From: Limnohabitans sp. Jir61
GTDB lineage: Bacteria > Pseudomonadota > Gammaproteobacteria > Burkholderiales > Burkholderiaceae_C
Direction: 5' to 3'
DNA length: 64,000 bases
Assembly: GCF_003063545.1 (NCBI RefSeq)
Contig: NZ_NESD01000003.1
Coordinates: 186,001 to 250,000, forward strand
In this document: positions 15,442 to 24,408 of the stretch, piece by piece
Numbering within the stretch: the first letter of the stretch is position 1
How the letters are laid out: each line of letters starts with the position of its first letter
Position numbers and translations under genes: made by a program
The notes under the pieces: model-generated
What the model was told of the DNA's origin: nothing
Database searches by the model: none
The model's input: the letters and a program-made list of their open reading frames with translations, nothing else

Positions 15442-16635
15442 ATGAGACAAATCCTGTGGCGTTTGATATGGGTCCTGGTTGCAGGAAGCTTAGGTGCTTG
15501 CGTTTCCACGCATCGCGCCGCTGTCAACGATTATGCGAAGCCTTATCCTGCAGCACGCGTGCCAACGGATGCGCCGCGCTCGACTGGCAGTTTGGCAGGC
15601 ACTCCAGGCACACCTAGCCCTCAACAGAGTTTCCGTAGCCGCTGGGTCGCTACGTCATGGAACGATGTACCTGGCTGGCAAAACGACCAATTGCAAGACG
15701 CATGGAATGCGTGGTTGCAAAACTGCGAACGCCCGGGCCCCTTGTTTGCCCCGTTGTGCCGAGACGTTCGACAACTCATGCTCGGCAGTGACGACGACCG
15801 TCGCCTATGGATGATGAGTCACTTGCAGCCATTCCGCGTGGAGTCGTTAGACGGCGCAGTAGACGGATTGCTCACCAGTTATTACGAACCGATGTTTGAC
15901 GCCTCGGTGCAAATGCGCCCCGGCTTTGAAGTGCCGTTGTATGCGCCGCCCGAAGGCTTGGCCGAGGCGCGTCGCTTAGGCCGCCCCTGGTTTAGTCGCC
16001 AAGAGATCGACACAAGTCCACAAGCGCGTGATGCGTTACGTGGTCGTGAAGTGGCGTGGCTGGCTGACCCCATCGATGCGTTGGTGTTGCATATCCAAGG
16101 CTCAGGGCGTGTGCGGATCACCAATTCCGATGGCACCACGCGCATCGTGCGCTTGGCCTTTGCGGGTTCGAATGAGCAACCATATCAAAGTGTGGGTCGT
16201 TGGCTGCTTGACCGTGGTTTGATCAAAGATGCTTCGTGGCTAGGCATCAAAGCATGGATTATGAGTAACCAGCAAACCAATCCACGTTTGGTGCAAGAGA
16301 TGCTGTGGAGCAACCCGCGCTATGTGTTTTTTCGTGAAGAGGCGCGTAGCCCTGCAGACGCCGATCTTGGGCCTCGAGGTGCTCAGGGTGTCCCCCTCAC
16401 GCCAGGTCGATCCATTGCGGTCGACAAAGATTCCATTCCTTACGGCACACCTGTGTGGTTAGCCAGCGCAGGCCCTAACGGTAATTTGCAGCGATTGGTG
16501 TTTGCACAAGACACGGGCAGTGCCATCGTAGGTGCCGTGCGCGCGGATTACTTTGCGGGCACAGGTCCAGAAGCTGGTGATTTTGCGGGCCGTATGAAGC
16601 AAAGCTTGCGGTTATGGGTGTTATGGCCGCGATGA
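15442..16635 (+). CDS. mltA: Membrane-bound lytic murein transglycosylase A
   Basis: A 397-residue outer-membrane lipoprotein that cleaves peptidoglycan glycan strands, leaving 1,6-anhydro ends. The lipobox-like LGAC is at ~17-20 after a hydrophobic signal (WRLIWVLVAGS). The MltA barrel domain includes DGLLTSYYEP and IDALVLHIQGSGR; the C-terminal 3D domain has the aspartates in AQDTGSAI and GAVRADYFAG, giving the active site. The ORF track extends to 15328, but the ATG at 15442 places the signal peptide at the N-terminus. Not part of the two-component operon: 82 bases separate it from the response regulator. Confidence 0.94.
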   Translation: MRQILWRLIWVLVAGSLGACVSTHRAAVNDYAKPYPAARVPTDAPRSTGSLAGTPGTPSPQQSFRSRWVATSWNDVPGWQNDQLQDAWNAWLQNCERPGPLFAPLCRDVRQLMLGSDDDRRLWMMSHLQPFRVESLDGAVDGLLTSYYEPMFDASVQMRPGFEVPLYAPPEGLAEARRLGRPWFSRQEIDTSPQARDALRGREVAWLADPIDALVLHIQGSGRVRITNSDGTTRIVRLAFAGSNEQPYQSVGRWLLDRGLIKDASWLGIKAWIMSNQQTNPRLVQEMLWSNPRYVFFREEARSPADADLGPRGAQGVPLTPGRSIAVDKDSIPYGTPVWLASAGPNGNLQRLVFAQDTGSAIVGAVRADYFAGTGPEAGDFAGRMKQSLRLWVLWPR

Positions 16636-16650
16636 TTTGAATACTTTTTA

Positions 16651-16679
16651 TTGATAGAATTTGAAAATCTTCCAACTAT
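16651..16679 (+). promoter_or_regulatory. Candidate promoter of the bor-like lipoprotein pair
   Basis: A good -35 (TTGATA, 16651-16656) is followed after 17 bases by a poor -10 (AACTAT, 16674-16679), 13 bases before the first lipoprotein ATG. The stretch 16636-16692 is markedly AT-rich compared with its surroundings. Weak prediction. Confidence 0.3.
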
Positions 16680-16692
16680 TAGGTGTTTTCAA

Positions 16693-16980
16693 ATGAAAAA
16701 ACTAGCAATTGCAGCCATCGTGCTCGGCTTGACTGGCTGTGCCGTACAGCGTTTTGATGTGCGTCCCGAAACACAAAACGCCCCCACACATGACAACTCA
16801 CAAACTTTCTGGGTTTATGGCATTGGCCAAAGCGTAGACATTGATGCTGCCAAAGTTTGTGGCAATGCATCTAATGTGCAACGAGTTGAAACACAAATGA
16901 CCGCTGGCAACGTGGGCCTGACTATTTTGACTTTGGGTATTTATTCCCCACGTCAAGTTCGTGTTTATTGCACCCGTTAA
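16693..16980 (+). CDS. Bor-family lipoprotein, copy 1
   Basis: A 95-residue lipoprotein: signal MKKLAIAAIVLGLTGC with lipobox LTGC, then a domain that matches the Bor/Iss family (lambda Bor, linked to serum resistance in E. coli) at SQTFWVYGIGQSVDIDAAKVCG, the VQRVETQ stretch and the C-terminal TLGIYSPRQVRVYC. Conserved cysteines near ~56 and ~93 could pair. The ORF track start at 16651 would put an unrelated peptide before the signal; the ATG at 16693 is right. A paralogue follows 16 bases downstream. In non-enteric bacteria the family's role is unknown; it is an outer-membrane lipoprotein by its signal. Confidence 0.85.
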   Translation: MKKLAIAAIVLGLTGCAVQRFDVRPETQNAPTHDNSQTFWVYGIGQSVDIDAAKVCGNASNVQRVETQMTAGNVGLTILTLGIYSPRQVRVYCTR

Positions 16981-16996
16981 TCGTTAGGACCACATC

Positions 16997-17284
16997 ATGA
17001 AAAAAATTATTCTTCCCTTAATTTTGGTTGCAACATTGGCAGCTTGCTCGACACAGACCGCGTATATCAACGGTCAGACAGGCAAACTGGGCAAAGAAGA
17101 CATGCAAACCTTCTTTGTCAGCGGCTTGGGCCAAACACAAACAGTTGACGCTGCTGCCGTGTGCGGTGGTGCAAACAAGGTTGTCAAGGTTGAACGTCAA
17201 ACCTCATTCCTGAACGGTATCCTGGGTTTGTTGACCAGTGGTATCTACACGCCATACGATGCGAAGGTCTACTGCCAAAGTTAA
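16997..17284 (+). CDS. Bor-family lipoprotein, copy 2
   Basis: A 95-residue lipoprotein with lipobox LAAC (residues ~14-17). It is the closer of the two copies to classical Bor: TFFVSGLGQTQTVDAAAVCGG, VVKVERQTSFLNGILG and SGIYTPYDAKVYC line up with lambda Bor as I recall it. It has the same length as copy 1 and similar order of motifs but clearly diverged sequence, so the pair is an old tandem duplication. An intrinsic terminator follows 19 bases after the stop codon, ending the operon. Probably outer-membrane anchored; function in this organism unknown. Confidence 0.88.
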   Translation: MKKIILPLILVATLAACSTQTAYINGQTGKLGKEDMQTFFVSGLGQTQTVDAAAVCGGANKVVKVERQTSFLNGILGLLTSGIYTPYDAKVYCQS

Positions 17285-17302
17285 AGCCAACTCGGTCCCG
17301 AC

Positions 17303-17333
17303 AAAGCCCTGCCCGACCGGCCAGGGCTTTTTT
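17303..17333 (+). terminator. Intrinsic terminator after the bor-like pair
   Basis: Perfect 9-bp stem AAAGCCCTG / CAGGGCTTT with a 10-base loop, followed by further T residues (six T in total at the 3' end). It closes the lipoprotein operon ahead of the indolepyruvate oxidoreductase gene. Confidence 0.88.
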
Positions 17334-17411
17334 CATGTCGCTCAAGTTCCTGCAAGCCTTTGAATTGCGGCCTAAACTCAAAGCGCACCGCCGCTGACTT
17401 AGGAGCAAGCC

Positions 17412-20400
17412 ATGAACGCCCCCCTGCCCGAGCATATTCGCCGCGCACTCGACACCGTGACGCTGGACGACAAATACAGCCTCGAAACGGGCCGCGCTTT
17501 CATGAGCGGCGTGCAAGCCTTGGTCAAGCTGCCCATGTTGCAGCGCCAACGCGATGCCTTACAAGGCAAAAACACCGCGGGCTTCATCAGCGGCTATCGC
17601 GGCTCACCACTTGGCACCTATGACCAATCGCTATGGAGAGCTAAGCCTTATCTAGAAGCGCAAAACATCGTCTTTCAACCGGGGGTGAACGAAGAGCTGG
17701 CAGCCACTGCGTTGTGGGGCACGCAGCAACTCGGCTTTGCGCCTGCGGGCAGCAACAAGTTTGATGGTGTGTTTGGCATTTGGTATGGCAAGGGCCCGGG
17801 CGTGGACAGATGCGCCGATGTGTTCAAGCACGCCAACATGGCTGGCACCACCCCGTGGGGCGGCGTGTTGGCCGTGGCGGGTGACGACCATGTGGCCAAG
17901 AGCTCGACAGCTGCACACCAAAGCGACCACATCTTCAAAGCCTGCGGCACGCCCGTGTTCTTCCCCAGCAATGTGCAAGAAATTTTGGATTTGGGTTTGC
18001 ACGCCATCGCCATGAGTCGCTTCAGCGGCGTGTGGTCGGGCATGAAGACGATTCAAGAAATTGTGGAGTCCAGCTCCACTGCGGTGATCGACCCGCACCG
18101 CGTGAACATCGTCATCCCTGAGTTTGAAATGCCCGTGGGTGGCCTGCACATCCGCTGGCCTGATAGCGCGCTTGAGCAAGAGGCCCGCTTGTTTGACTAC
18201 AAGTGGTACGCCGCACTCGCCTATGTGCGTGCCAACCGTTTGAACCACAACGTCATTGAGGGTCCGAACGATCGACTGGGTTTGATCGTCAGCGGCAAAG
18301 CCTTCAACGACACGCGCCAAGCCTTGTTGGACTTGGGGCTGGACGACGCCACATGTCGTCGCCTTGGCATTCGTTTGCACAAGGTGGCCGTTGTGTGGCC
18401 GCTGGACGCGCAGCTCACGCGCGATTTCGCCACGGGTTTGCAAGAGATTTTGGTGATTGAAGAGAAACGCCAAGTCATTGAATACCAGCTGAAAGAAGAG
18501 CTCTACAACTGGCGCGCGGATGTGCGACCCAATGTGTTGGGTAAGTTCAACGAGGTGGGGGAGGACCACAGCGGCGGTGAATGGTCCATGCCCAACCCCA
18601 GTGCCAACAACTTGTTGCGCGCCAATGCCGACCTGAACCCCGCGCTCATTGCCAAAGCCATTGCACAGCGTGTGCTCAAGCTCGGCGTGGATGCCGATAC
18701 CACCGCACGCATCAACGCCCAGTTGGCCATCATCAGCGCCAAAGAAACGCAAATGCAAACCGTCACGCTCAAGGCGGACCGCATGCCTTGGTTCTGCTCA
18801 GGCTGCCCGCACAACACCTCCACCAAAGTGCCGGAGGGTTCGCGTGCGATGGCCGGCATTGGCTGTCACTTCATGGCCCTGTGGATGGACCGCAGTACCA
18901 GTGGCTTCACGCAAATGGGCGGCGAGGGCGTGCCTTGGGTGGGCCAACAACCGTTTGTGAACGACCAACACATCTTCGCCAACTTGGGCGATGGCACTTA
19001 CTTTCACAGCGGCATTTTGGCCATTCGCCAAAGCATTGCGGCCGGCGTGAACATCACCTACAAGCTGCTCTACAACGATGCGGTGGCAATGACGGGCGGT
19101 CAACGCGTGGGCGAACGGCCCGAAGGCCACAGTGTTTTGCAAATCGCCCAAAGCATGAAAGCCGAAGGCGCACAACGCATCACCGTGGTGACGGACGAGC
19201 CTGAGAAATACGAAGGCGCGGGCTTGGTCGAGGGTGTGGCCGTGTTCCACCGCGACGAGCTGGACCGTATCCAGCGCGAGATGCGCGACATCAAAGGTTG
19301 CACGGTGATCATTTATGACCAAACCTGTGCCACCGAAAAACGCCGCCGTCGCAAACGCGGCACCATGCCTGACCCTGCCACGCGTGTGCTCATCAATGAG
19401 CTGGTATGCGAAGGCTGTGGCGACTGTGGCGTGAAAAGCAACTGTTTGAGCGTGGAGCCACTGGAAACCGAATTCGGCCGCAAACGCAGCATTAACCAAA
19501 GCACCTGCAACAAAGACATCAGCTGCGTCAAAGGCTTTTGCCCGAGCTTCGTCACGGTGGAAGGTGGGCAGCTGAAGAAAAAAGCCAAGGGTGTGTCACG
19601 CATCGAGTTGCCCGCGCTGGAATTGCCACAGCCCACTTTGCCTGACACCACTCAAGCCTGGGGCATGGTGGTGGCGGGTGTGGGTGGCACGGGCGTCATC
19701 ACCATTGGCCAGCTGTTGGGCATGGCCGCACACATCGAGGGTAAAGGCATCGTCACGCAAGACGCGGCGGGCCTTGCGCAAAAAGGCGGGGCCACTTGGA
19801 GCCATGTGCTGATTGCCAACCAGCAAGAGGACATTCGCACCACGCGCGTGGGCACTGCGGCGGCAGACCTCGTCATCGGTTGCGACCCCATCGTTGCGGC
19901 GGGCAAAGAAACTTTGCAACGCATGCGAGTGGGTCGTACCCATGTGGCGCTCAATGCGCACAGCACACCTACGGCAGCTTTTGTGCGCAATGGCAACTGG
20001 CAAAACCCAGGCGAAGAATGTGTAGCCATCATCGCGAGTGCCGTAGGCGTAAATGATGTAAGTGTCTTTGATGCAGACCAGGTAGCCACCCAAGTGCTGG
20101 GCGACAGCATTTTTGTGAACCCGATGGTCTTGGGCTTTGCATGGCAAAAGGGTTGGGTACCGCTGGGGCTGGAAGCTTTGATGCGGGCGATGGAACTCAA
20201 CGACATGGCCGTGGCGCAAAACAAGGTCGCATTTGAATGGGGCCGCCATTGCGCAGCGCATTGGCCTGAAGTGCAAGCCTTATTAGCACCTGCGCAAGTG
20301 GTGCAGTTTCACAAACCGGAGGGTGTGGACGCACTCATTACCAAGCGTTTGGCTTTTCTCACGGACTACCAAAACGCGGCGTATGCCAATCGCTACCGTT

Positions 20401-20951
20401 CAGTGGTGGAGCGTGTGCGCTCTGCTGAAGCGTTGTTCAACAAAACCACGCTGACCGAAGCCGTGGCTCGCAACTTGTTCAAACTCATGGCCTACAAGGA
20501 CGAGTACGAGGTAGCGCGTTTGCACACAGACAAAGCCTTCTTGCAAAAGATAGAGGGCATGTTCGAGGGCGACTACACCCTCAACTACCACTTGGCCCCG
20601 CCGCTCATTGCCAAGACCAACGCCAAAGGCGAGTTGCAAAAGCAAAAGTTTGGGCCGTTCATGCTCACGGGTTTCAAGCTGCTCAAGCACTTGAAGGTGC
20701 TCAGGGGCACGCCACTCGATGTGTTTGGTTACACCGAAGAGCGTCAATCTGAACGCGCCCTCATTGCACAGTACCAAAGCAGCGTCGACACCTTGCTGGG
20801 CCAACTCAACGCGAGCAACCATGCGTTGGCGGTGGAGATGGCGCGAATACCTGAACAAATCAAAGGCTTTGGCCACGTCAAAGCCCGCAATTTGGCGGCA
20901 GCGCGTGAGAAGTGGAACAGCTTGAAAGCACAGTGGTCCGCCCCCAACTGA
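17412..20951 (+). CDS. Indolepyruvate ferredoxin oxidoreductase, fused alpha/beta/gamma form
   Basis: A 1179-residue TPP- and iron-sulfur-dependent 2-oxoacid oxidoreductase. It oxidatively decarboxylates aryl pyruvates (indolepyruvate, phenylpyruvate) to acyl-CoA, passing electrons to ferredoxin, in aromatic amino acid breakdown. The N-terminal part (~1-400) is the pyrimidine-binding alpha region, ~400-660 the TPP-binding region (FCSGCPHNTS, GIGCHFMALWMDR, NLGDGTYFHSG), then a cysteine-rich ferredoxin-like stretch (VCEGCGDCGVKSNC, CVKGFCPSF), then the gamma domain (VVAGVGGTGVITIGQ at ~755) and the family's C-terminal DUF6537 region. The start has AGGAG 8 bases upstream (TTAGGAGCAAGCC). Monocistronic by context, with a terminator upstream. 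Confidence 0.93.
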   Translation: MNAPLPEHIRRALDTVTLDDKYSLETGRAFMSGVQALVKLPMLQRQRDALQGKNTAGFISGYRGSPLGTYDQSLWRAKPYLEAQNIVFQPGVNEELAATALWGTQQLGFAPAGSNKFDGVFGIWYGKGPGVDRCADVFKHANMAGTTPWGGVLAVAGDDHVAKSSTAAHQSDHIFKACGTPVFFPSNVQEILDLGLHAIAMSRFSGVWSGMKTIQEIVESSSTAVIDPHRVNIVIPEFEMPVGGLHIRWPDSALEQEARLFDYKWYAALAYVRANRLNHNVIEGPNDRLGLIVSGKAFNDTRQALLDLGLDDATCRRLGIRLHKVAVVWPLDAQLTRDFATGLQEILVIEEKRQVIEYQLKEELYNWRADVRPNVLGKFNEVGEDHSGGEWSMPNPSANNLLRANADLNPALIAKAIAQRVLKLGVDADTTARINAQLAIISAKETQMQTVTLKADRMPWFCSGCPHNTSTKVPEGSRAMAGIGCHFMALWMDRSTSGFTQMGGEGVPWVGQQPFVNDQHIFANLGDGTYFHSGILAIRQSIAAGVNITYKLLYNDAVAMTGGQRVGERPEGHSVLQIAQSMKAEGAQRITVVTDEPEKYEGAGLVEGVAVFHRDELDRIQREMRDIKGCTVIIYDQTCATEKRRRRKRGTMPDPATRVLINELVCEGCGDCGVKSNCLSVEPLETEFGRKRSINQSTCNKDISCVKGFCPSFVTVEGGQLKKKAKGVSRIELPALELPQPTLPDTTQAWGMVVAGVGGTGVITIGQLLGMAAHIEGKGIVTQDAAGLAQKGGATWSHVLIANQQEDIRTTRVGTAAADLVIGCDPIVAAGKETLQRMRVGRTHVALNAHSTPTAAFVRNGNWQNPGEECVAIIASAVGVNDVSVFDADQVATQVLGDSIFVNPMVLGFAWQKGWVPLGLEALMRAMELNDMAVAQNKVAFEWGRHCAAHWPEVQALLAPAQVVQFHKPEGVDALITKRLAFLTDYQNAAYANRYRSVVERVRSAEALFNKTTLTEAVARNLFKLMAYKDEYEVARLHTDKAFLQKIEGMFEGDYTLNYHLAPPLIAKTNAKGELQKQKFGPFMLTGFKLLKHLKVLRGTPLDVFGYTEERQSERALIAQYQSSVDTLLGQLNASNHALAVEMARIPEQIKGFGHVKARNLAAAREKWNSLKAQWSAPN

Positions 20952-20969
20952 GGCACTGAGCCAGCCGCA

Positions 20970-21012
20970 TACAATCCGCGGTTGGTCTGCTGGGGCGTTT
21001 TGCACCCAGCAG
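20970..21012 (+). promoter_or_regulatory. Candidate -10 and leader hairpin upstream of yajC
   Basis: TACAAT at 20970-20975 is a good -10 without a clear -35. Twelve bases further on is a perfect inverted repeat CTGCTGGG / CCCAGCAG (20987-20994 and 21005-21012) with a 10-base loop. There is no T-run after it, so it is more likely a stable leader hairpin of the yajC-secDF transcript or a processing site than a terminator. Confidence 0.4.
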
Positions 21013-21037
21013 CAGTCCCTCAAATTGGAGTTTGACC

Positions 21038-21367
21038 GTGTTGATTTCTTCTGCTTTTGCCCAAACCGCACCTGCCGCTGCTGCCGGTGGTGACCTGATG
21101 TCTTCTTTGCAAGGCATGTTGCCCTTGGTGTTGATGTTTGTGGTCTTGTATTTCGTGATGATTCGCCCACAGATGAAGCGTCAAAAAGAACACAAAGCCA
21201 TGATCGACGCACTCGCCAAAGGCGACGAAATCGCAACGGCTGGTGGCTTGCTCGGCAAAGTGACCAAATTGTCTGAAGGCACTGTCAGTGTCGAAATCGC
21301 TGCTGGCGTGGAAGTGCAATTGCAACGCCAAGCCGTGGTGCAAGTGCTTCCTAAAGGCACTCTGTAA
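21038..21367 (+). CDS. yajC: Sec translocon accessory subunit YajC
   Basis: A 109-residue inner-membrane protein with one transmembrane helix (MLPLVLMFVVLYFVMIRP, ~26-43) followed by the typical RPQMKRQKEHKAM and GDEIATAGGLLGKV blocks. It associates with SecDF and SecYEG. The ORF track begins at a TTG (21032) too close to the ribosome binding site; GGAG at 21027-21030 is 7 bases before the GTG at 21038, which gives the family's usual N-terminus (M-LISSAFAQ). First gene of yajC-secD-secF. Confidence 0.95.
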   Translation: MLISSAFAQTAPAAAAGGDLMSSLQGMLPLVLMFVVLYFVMIRPQMKRQKEHKAMIDALAKGDEIATAGGLLGKVTKLSEGTVSVEIAAGVEVQLQRQAVVQVLPKGTL

Positions 21368-21395
21368 ATATCAGCCACGAGACGACGAAGCGATC

Positions 21396-23249
21396 ATGAA
21401 CCGTTACCCCCTTTGGAAGTACGCGATCATCGTGATCGCTTTGTTGGTTGGCAGCCTCTACACGCTGCCTAACTTTTTTGGCGAAGCGCCTGCGGTGCAG
21501 GTGTCGGCCGCCAAGTCATCTGTCAAGGTTGACCTGGCTGTGCAAGAGCGTGTGCAAGCTGCCTTGGCCGCTGCCAACCTTGCCCCCGATGTGGTGGCGC
21601 TGGACAACGGCTCGCTCAAAGTGCGCTTTGACAGCACCGACAAACAACTCAAAGCCAAGGACGCCATCCAGCAAGCCTTGGTGCCCGACGCCAACGACGC
21701 CTCGTATGTTGTCGCGCTCAATTTGTTGGCCCGCTCACCCGCGTGGTTGACCTCACTCAACGCTGCGCCCATGTATTTGGGTTTGGACTTGCGCGGTGGC
21801 GTTCACTTCATGTTGCAAGTCGACATGCCTGCGGCCCTCACCAAAAAAGCCGAGTCTTTGGCCGGTGACATTCGCACTGGCTTGCGTGAAAAGAACGTGC
21901 GCCACAGCGGCATCAGCCGCAACAACCAAACCATCGAAATCCGTTTCCGTGACATGGAAACCCTCGAAGCCGCACAACGTGTGATTCAAGACCAATTCTT
22001 GGATTTGCAAACCACCAGCGCCCCCGATGGCGCAGACTTCAAGCTCACAGCGGTGATCAACCCTGTGGCTGCCAAGCGCGTGCAAGAGCAAGCCATCAAA
22101 CAAAACATCACCACCTTGCACAACCGTATCAACGAGTTGGGCGTGGCCGAACCTGTGATTCAACAGCAAGGCACCGACCGCATCGTGGTGCAACTGCCTG
22201 GCGTGCAAGACACGGCCAAAGCCAAAGACATTTTGGGCCGCACCGCCACGTTGGAAATCCGCATGGTCGACGACAGCGCCGAAGCCCGCAGTGCAGAGTT
22301 TGGCAACGGCCCTGTGCCGTTTGGCACAGAACGATTCATGGACCGCAACGGCCAAGCTGTGATTGTGAAAAAGCAAGTCATCCTGACGGGCGAAAACCTC
22401 ACCGACGCGCAGCCCGGCTTTGACACGCAAAACCAAGAAGCCGCCGTGCACCTGACGCTCGACGCCAAAGGCGCCCGCATCTTCAAAGACGTGACGCGTG
22501 AGAGCGTGGGCAAACGCATGGCCATCTTGTTGTTTGAAAAAGGCAAGGGCGAAGTTGTGACTGCGCCTGTGATTCGCAGCGAAATCGGCGGCGGTCGCGT
22601 ACAAATTTCGGGTCGCATGAGCACCGTGGAAGCCAACGACACGGCCTTGCTGTTGCGCGCTGGCTCGCTCGCTGCGCCGATGGAAATCATTGAAGAACGC
22701 ACCATTGGTCCAAGCCTCGGTGCTGAAAACATCGCCAAAGGTTTTAACTCCGTCACTTGGGGCTTTGTGGCCGTGACCGCCTTCATGTGTATCTATTACA
22801 TGTTGTTCGGCGTGTTCTCTAGCGTGTCGCTGGCGGTGAACTTGTTGCTCTTGGTGGCTGTGCTCTCCATGTTGCAAGCCACACTCACCTTGCCCGGCAT
22901 GGCCGCGATGGCCTTGGTGTTGGGCATGGCGATTGACGCCAACGTGCTGATCAACGAACGCGTGCGTGAAGAGTTACGCAACGGCGCATCCGCACAGTCG
23001 GCCATCCACGCCGGTTACGACCGCGCTTGGGCCACCATTCTTGACTCAAACGTCACCACCCTGATTGCGGGCTTGGCCTTGTTGGCCTTTGGTTCTGGTC
23101 CTGTGCGCGGCTTTGCCGTGGTGCATTGCTTGGGTATTTTGACCAGCATGTTCTCTGCGGTGTTCTTCTCGCGCGGTTTGGTCAACGTTTGGTATGGCCG
23201 CAAGAAGAAATTGCAAAGCGTGTCTATTGGCACTGTGTGGCGCGCTTAA
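21396..23249 (+). CDS. secD: Protein translocase subunit SecD
   Basis: A 617-residue RND-like membrane protein that uses the proton gradient to help pull proteins out of the Sec channel on the periplasmic side. TM1 is at ~8-27, the large periplasmic P1 region follows (DLRGGVHFMLQVD near the start, AEPVIQQQGTDRIVVQLPG in the middle), and five C-terminal TMs include FVAVTAFMCIYYMLFG and the conserved GMAIDANVLINERVREE. The ORF track runs upstream to 21288 inside yajC; the ATG at 21396 (MNRYPLWKY) is the family start. Twenty-eight bases after yajC and 12 before secF. Confidence 0.96.
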   Translation: MNRYPLWKYAIIVIALLVGSLYTLPNFFGEAPAVQVSAAKSSVKVDLAVQERVQAALAAANLAPDVVALDNGSLKVRFDSTDKQLKAKDAIQQALVPDANDASYVVALNLLARSPAWLTSLNAAPMYLGLDLRGGVHFMLQVDMPAALTKKAESLAGDIRTGLREKNVRHSGISRNNQTIEIRFRDMETLEAAQRVIQDQFLDLQTTSAPDGADFKLTAVINPVAAKRVQEQAIKQNITTLHNRINELGVAEPVIQQQGTDRIVVQLPGVQDTAKAKDILGRTATLEIRMVDDSAEARSAEFGNGPVPFGTERFMDRNGQAVIVKKQVILTGENLTDAQPGFDTQNQEAAVHLTLDAKGARIFKDVTRESVGKRMAILLFEKGKGEVVTAPVIRSEIGGGRVQISGRMSTVEANDTALLLRAGSLAAPMEIIEERTIGPSLGAENIAKGFNSVTWGFVAVTAFMCIYYMLFGVFSSVSLAVNLLLLVAVLSMLQATLTLPGMAAMALVLGMAIDANVLINERVREELRNGASAQSAIHAGYDRAWATILDSNVTTLIAGLALLAFGSGPVRGFAVVHCLGILTSMFSAVFFSRGLVNVWYGRKKKLQSVSIGTVWRA

Positions 23250-23261
23250 AAGGAATACATC

Positions 23262-24218
23262 GTGGAATTTTTTAAGATTAAAAAAGACATCCCGTTCATG
23301 AAGCATGCGGTGGCGTTCAACGCCATCTCGTTCATCACGTTTGTGGCGGCGGTGTTCTTCTTGTTCAGCCGTGGTTTGCATTTGTCGGTCGAGTTCACGG
23401 GCGGCACGCTGATGGAAGTCAGCTACAGCCAGCCTGCAGACCTGAATGCCGTGCGCGACCAAATCGCCAAGCTGGGTTTGTCCGACGTGCAAGTGCAAAA
23501 CTTTGGTACGGCCCGCGATGTGATGATTCGCATGCCTGCCGTCAAAGGCCAAAGCTCTGCGCAACAAAGCGAGCAAGTACTGACCGCACTTAAAACCACC
23601 GATGCCAATGTGCAGTTGCGTCGCACCGAGTTTGTCGGCCCGCAAGTGGGCGATGAGCTGGCTGCTGACGGCCTCAAAGCCTTGGCCTTTGTGGTGGTGG
23701 GCATCATGATTTATTTGGCCATGCGCTTCGAGTGGAAGTTTGCCGTGGCGGCCATCATTGCGAACTTGCATGACGTGGTCATCATCTTGGGCTTCTTCGC
23801 GTTCTTCCAGTGGGAGTTCTCGTTGCCCGTGTTGGCGGCGGTGCTCGCGGTGCTTGGTTACTCCGTCAACGAATCGGTTGTGATCTTTGACCGTATCCGC
23901 GAAAACTTCCGCCGCTATCGCAAGATGGACACGGTCGAGATCATCGACAACGCCATCACCTCCACCATCAGCCGCACCATCATCACCCACGGTTGCACGC
24001 AGCTCATGGTGTTGTCCATGTTGTTGTTCGGTGGCGCAACCCTGCACTACTTTGCGCTGGCGCTGACCATTGGCATTTGCTTTGGCATTTACTCATCCGT
24101 GTTTGTGGCTGCGGCCATCGCCATGTGGTTGGGCATTCGCCGCGAAGACTTAATCAAGCACAACGCCAACAAAGTGGTGGGTGATCCGGATGATGAAAAC
24201 TCAGGCGCTGTGGTTTAA
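23262..24218 (+). CDS. secF: Protein translocase subunit SecF
   Basis: A 318-residue partner of SecD with six TMs. Visible landmarks are VEFTGGTLMEV in the periplasmic domain, VGPQVGDELAADG before TM2, and the signature GYSVNESVVIFDRIRENFR followed by the SRTIITHGCTQLMV segment. Translation starts with GTG at 23262 after an AAAAGGA ribosome binding site. Followed by a strong terminator that ends the yajC-secDF operon. Confidence 0.96.
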   Translation: MEFFKIKKDIPFMKHAVAFNAISFITFVAAVFFLFSRGLHLSVEFTGGTLMEVSYSQPADLNAVRDQIAKLGLSDVQVQNFGTARDVMIRMPAVKGQSSAQQSEQVLTALKTTDANVQLRRTEFVGPQVGDELAADGLKALAFVVVGIMIYLAMRFEWKFAVAAIIANLHDVVIILGFFAFFQWEFSLPVLAAVLAVLGYSVNESVVIFDRIRENFRRYRKMDTVEIIDNAITSTISRTIITHGCTQLMVLSMLLFGGATLHYFALALTIGICFGIYSSVFVAAAIAMWLGIRREDLIKHNANKVVGDPDDENSGAVV

Positions 24219-24237
24219 GCCCCTAAGCTTCATAAGG

Positions 24238-24266
24238 AAAAGCCGGTTTTTGAACCGGCTTTTTTT
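24238..24266 (+). terminator. Intrinsic terminator after secF
   Basis: A 9-bp stem AAGCCGGTT / AACCGGCTT with a 4-base loop runs straight into a T-tract. It separates the Sec operon from the ABC transporter operon. Confidence 0.9.
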
Positions 24267-24408
24267 CGCCTATGTGACAGCCAAGGCCCGCAACGCCAGT
24301 GCTTTGTCTTGCATGTGACTTGAAAACGGGTTTACCCCTTTGCAACTGAAGCGTTCGGTGCTTAGCATCCGCGTCCTAGACAGACGGACACTCACTGAGG
24401 CTACAGGT

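Noticed and set aside
17652-18758. 368-aa ORF on the minus strand inside the indolepyruvate oxidoreductase gene
   Set aside because: Histidine/alanine-rich composition typical of an antisense shadow in a high-GC gene; the plus frame is a clear conserved enzyme.
20987-21012. Terminator for the indolepyruvate oxidoreductase gene
   Set aside because: Perfect stem but no T-run after it, and a -10 element precedes it; more likely a leader hairpin of yajC.
20400-21236. 278-aa minus-strand ORF across the iorAB-yajC junction
   Set aside because: It crosses two real genes and the leader hairpin; low-complexity composition.
21753-22877. 374-aa minus-strand ORF opposite secD
   Set aside because: Shadow frame of a conserved gene with no recognisable motifs or ribosome binding site.
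23046-24047. 333-aa minus-strand ORF opposite secF
   Set aside because: His/Gln/Arg-rich shadow translation that spans the secD-secF boundary.
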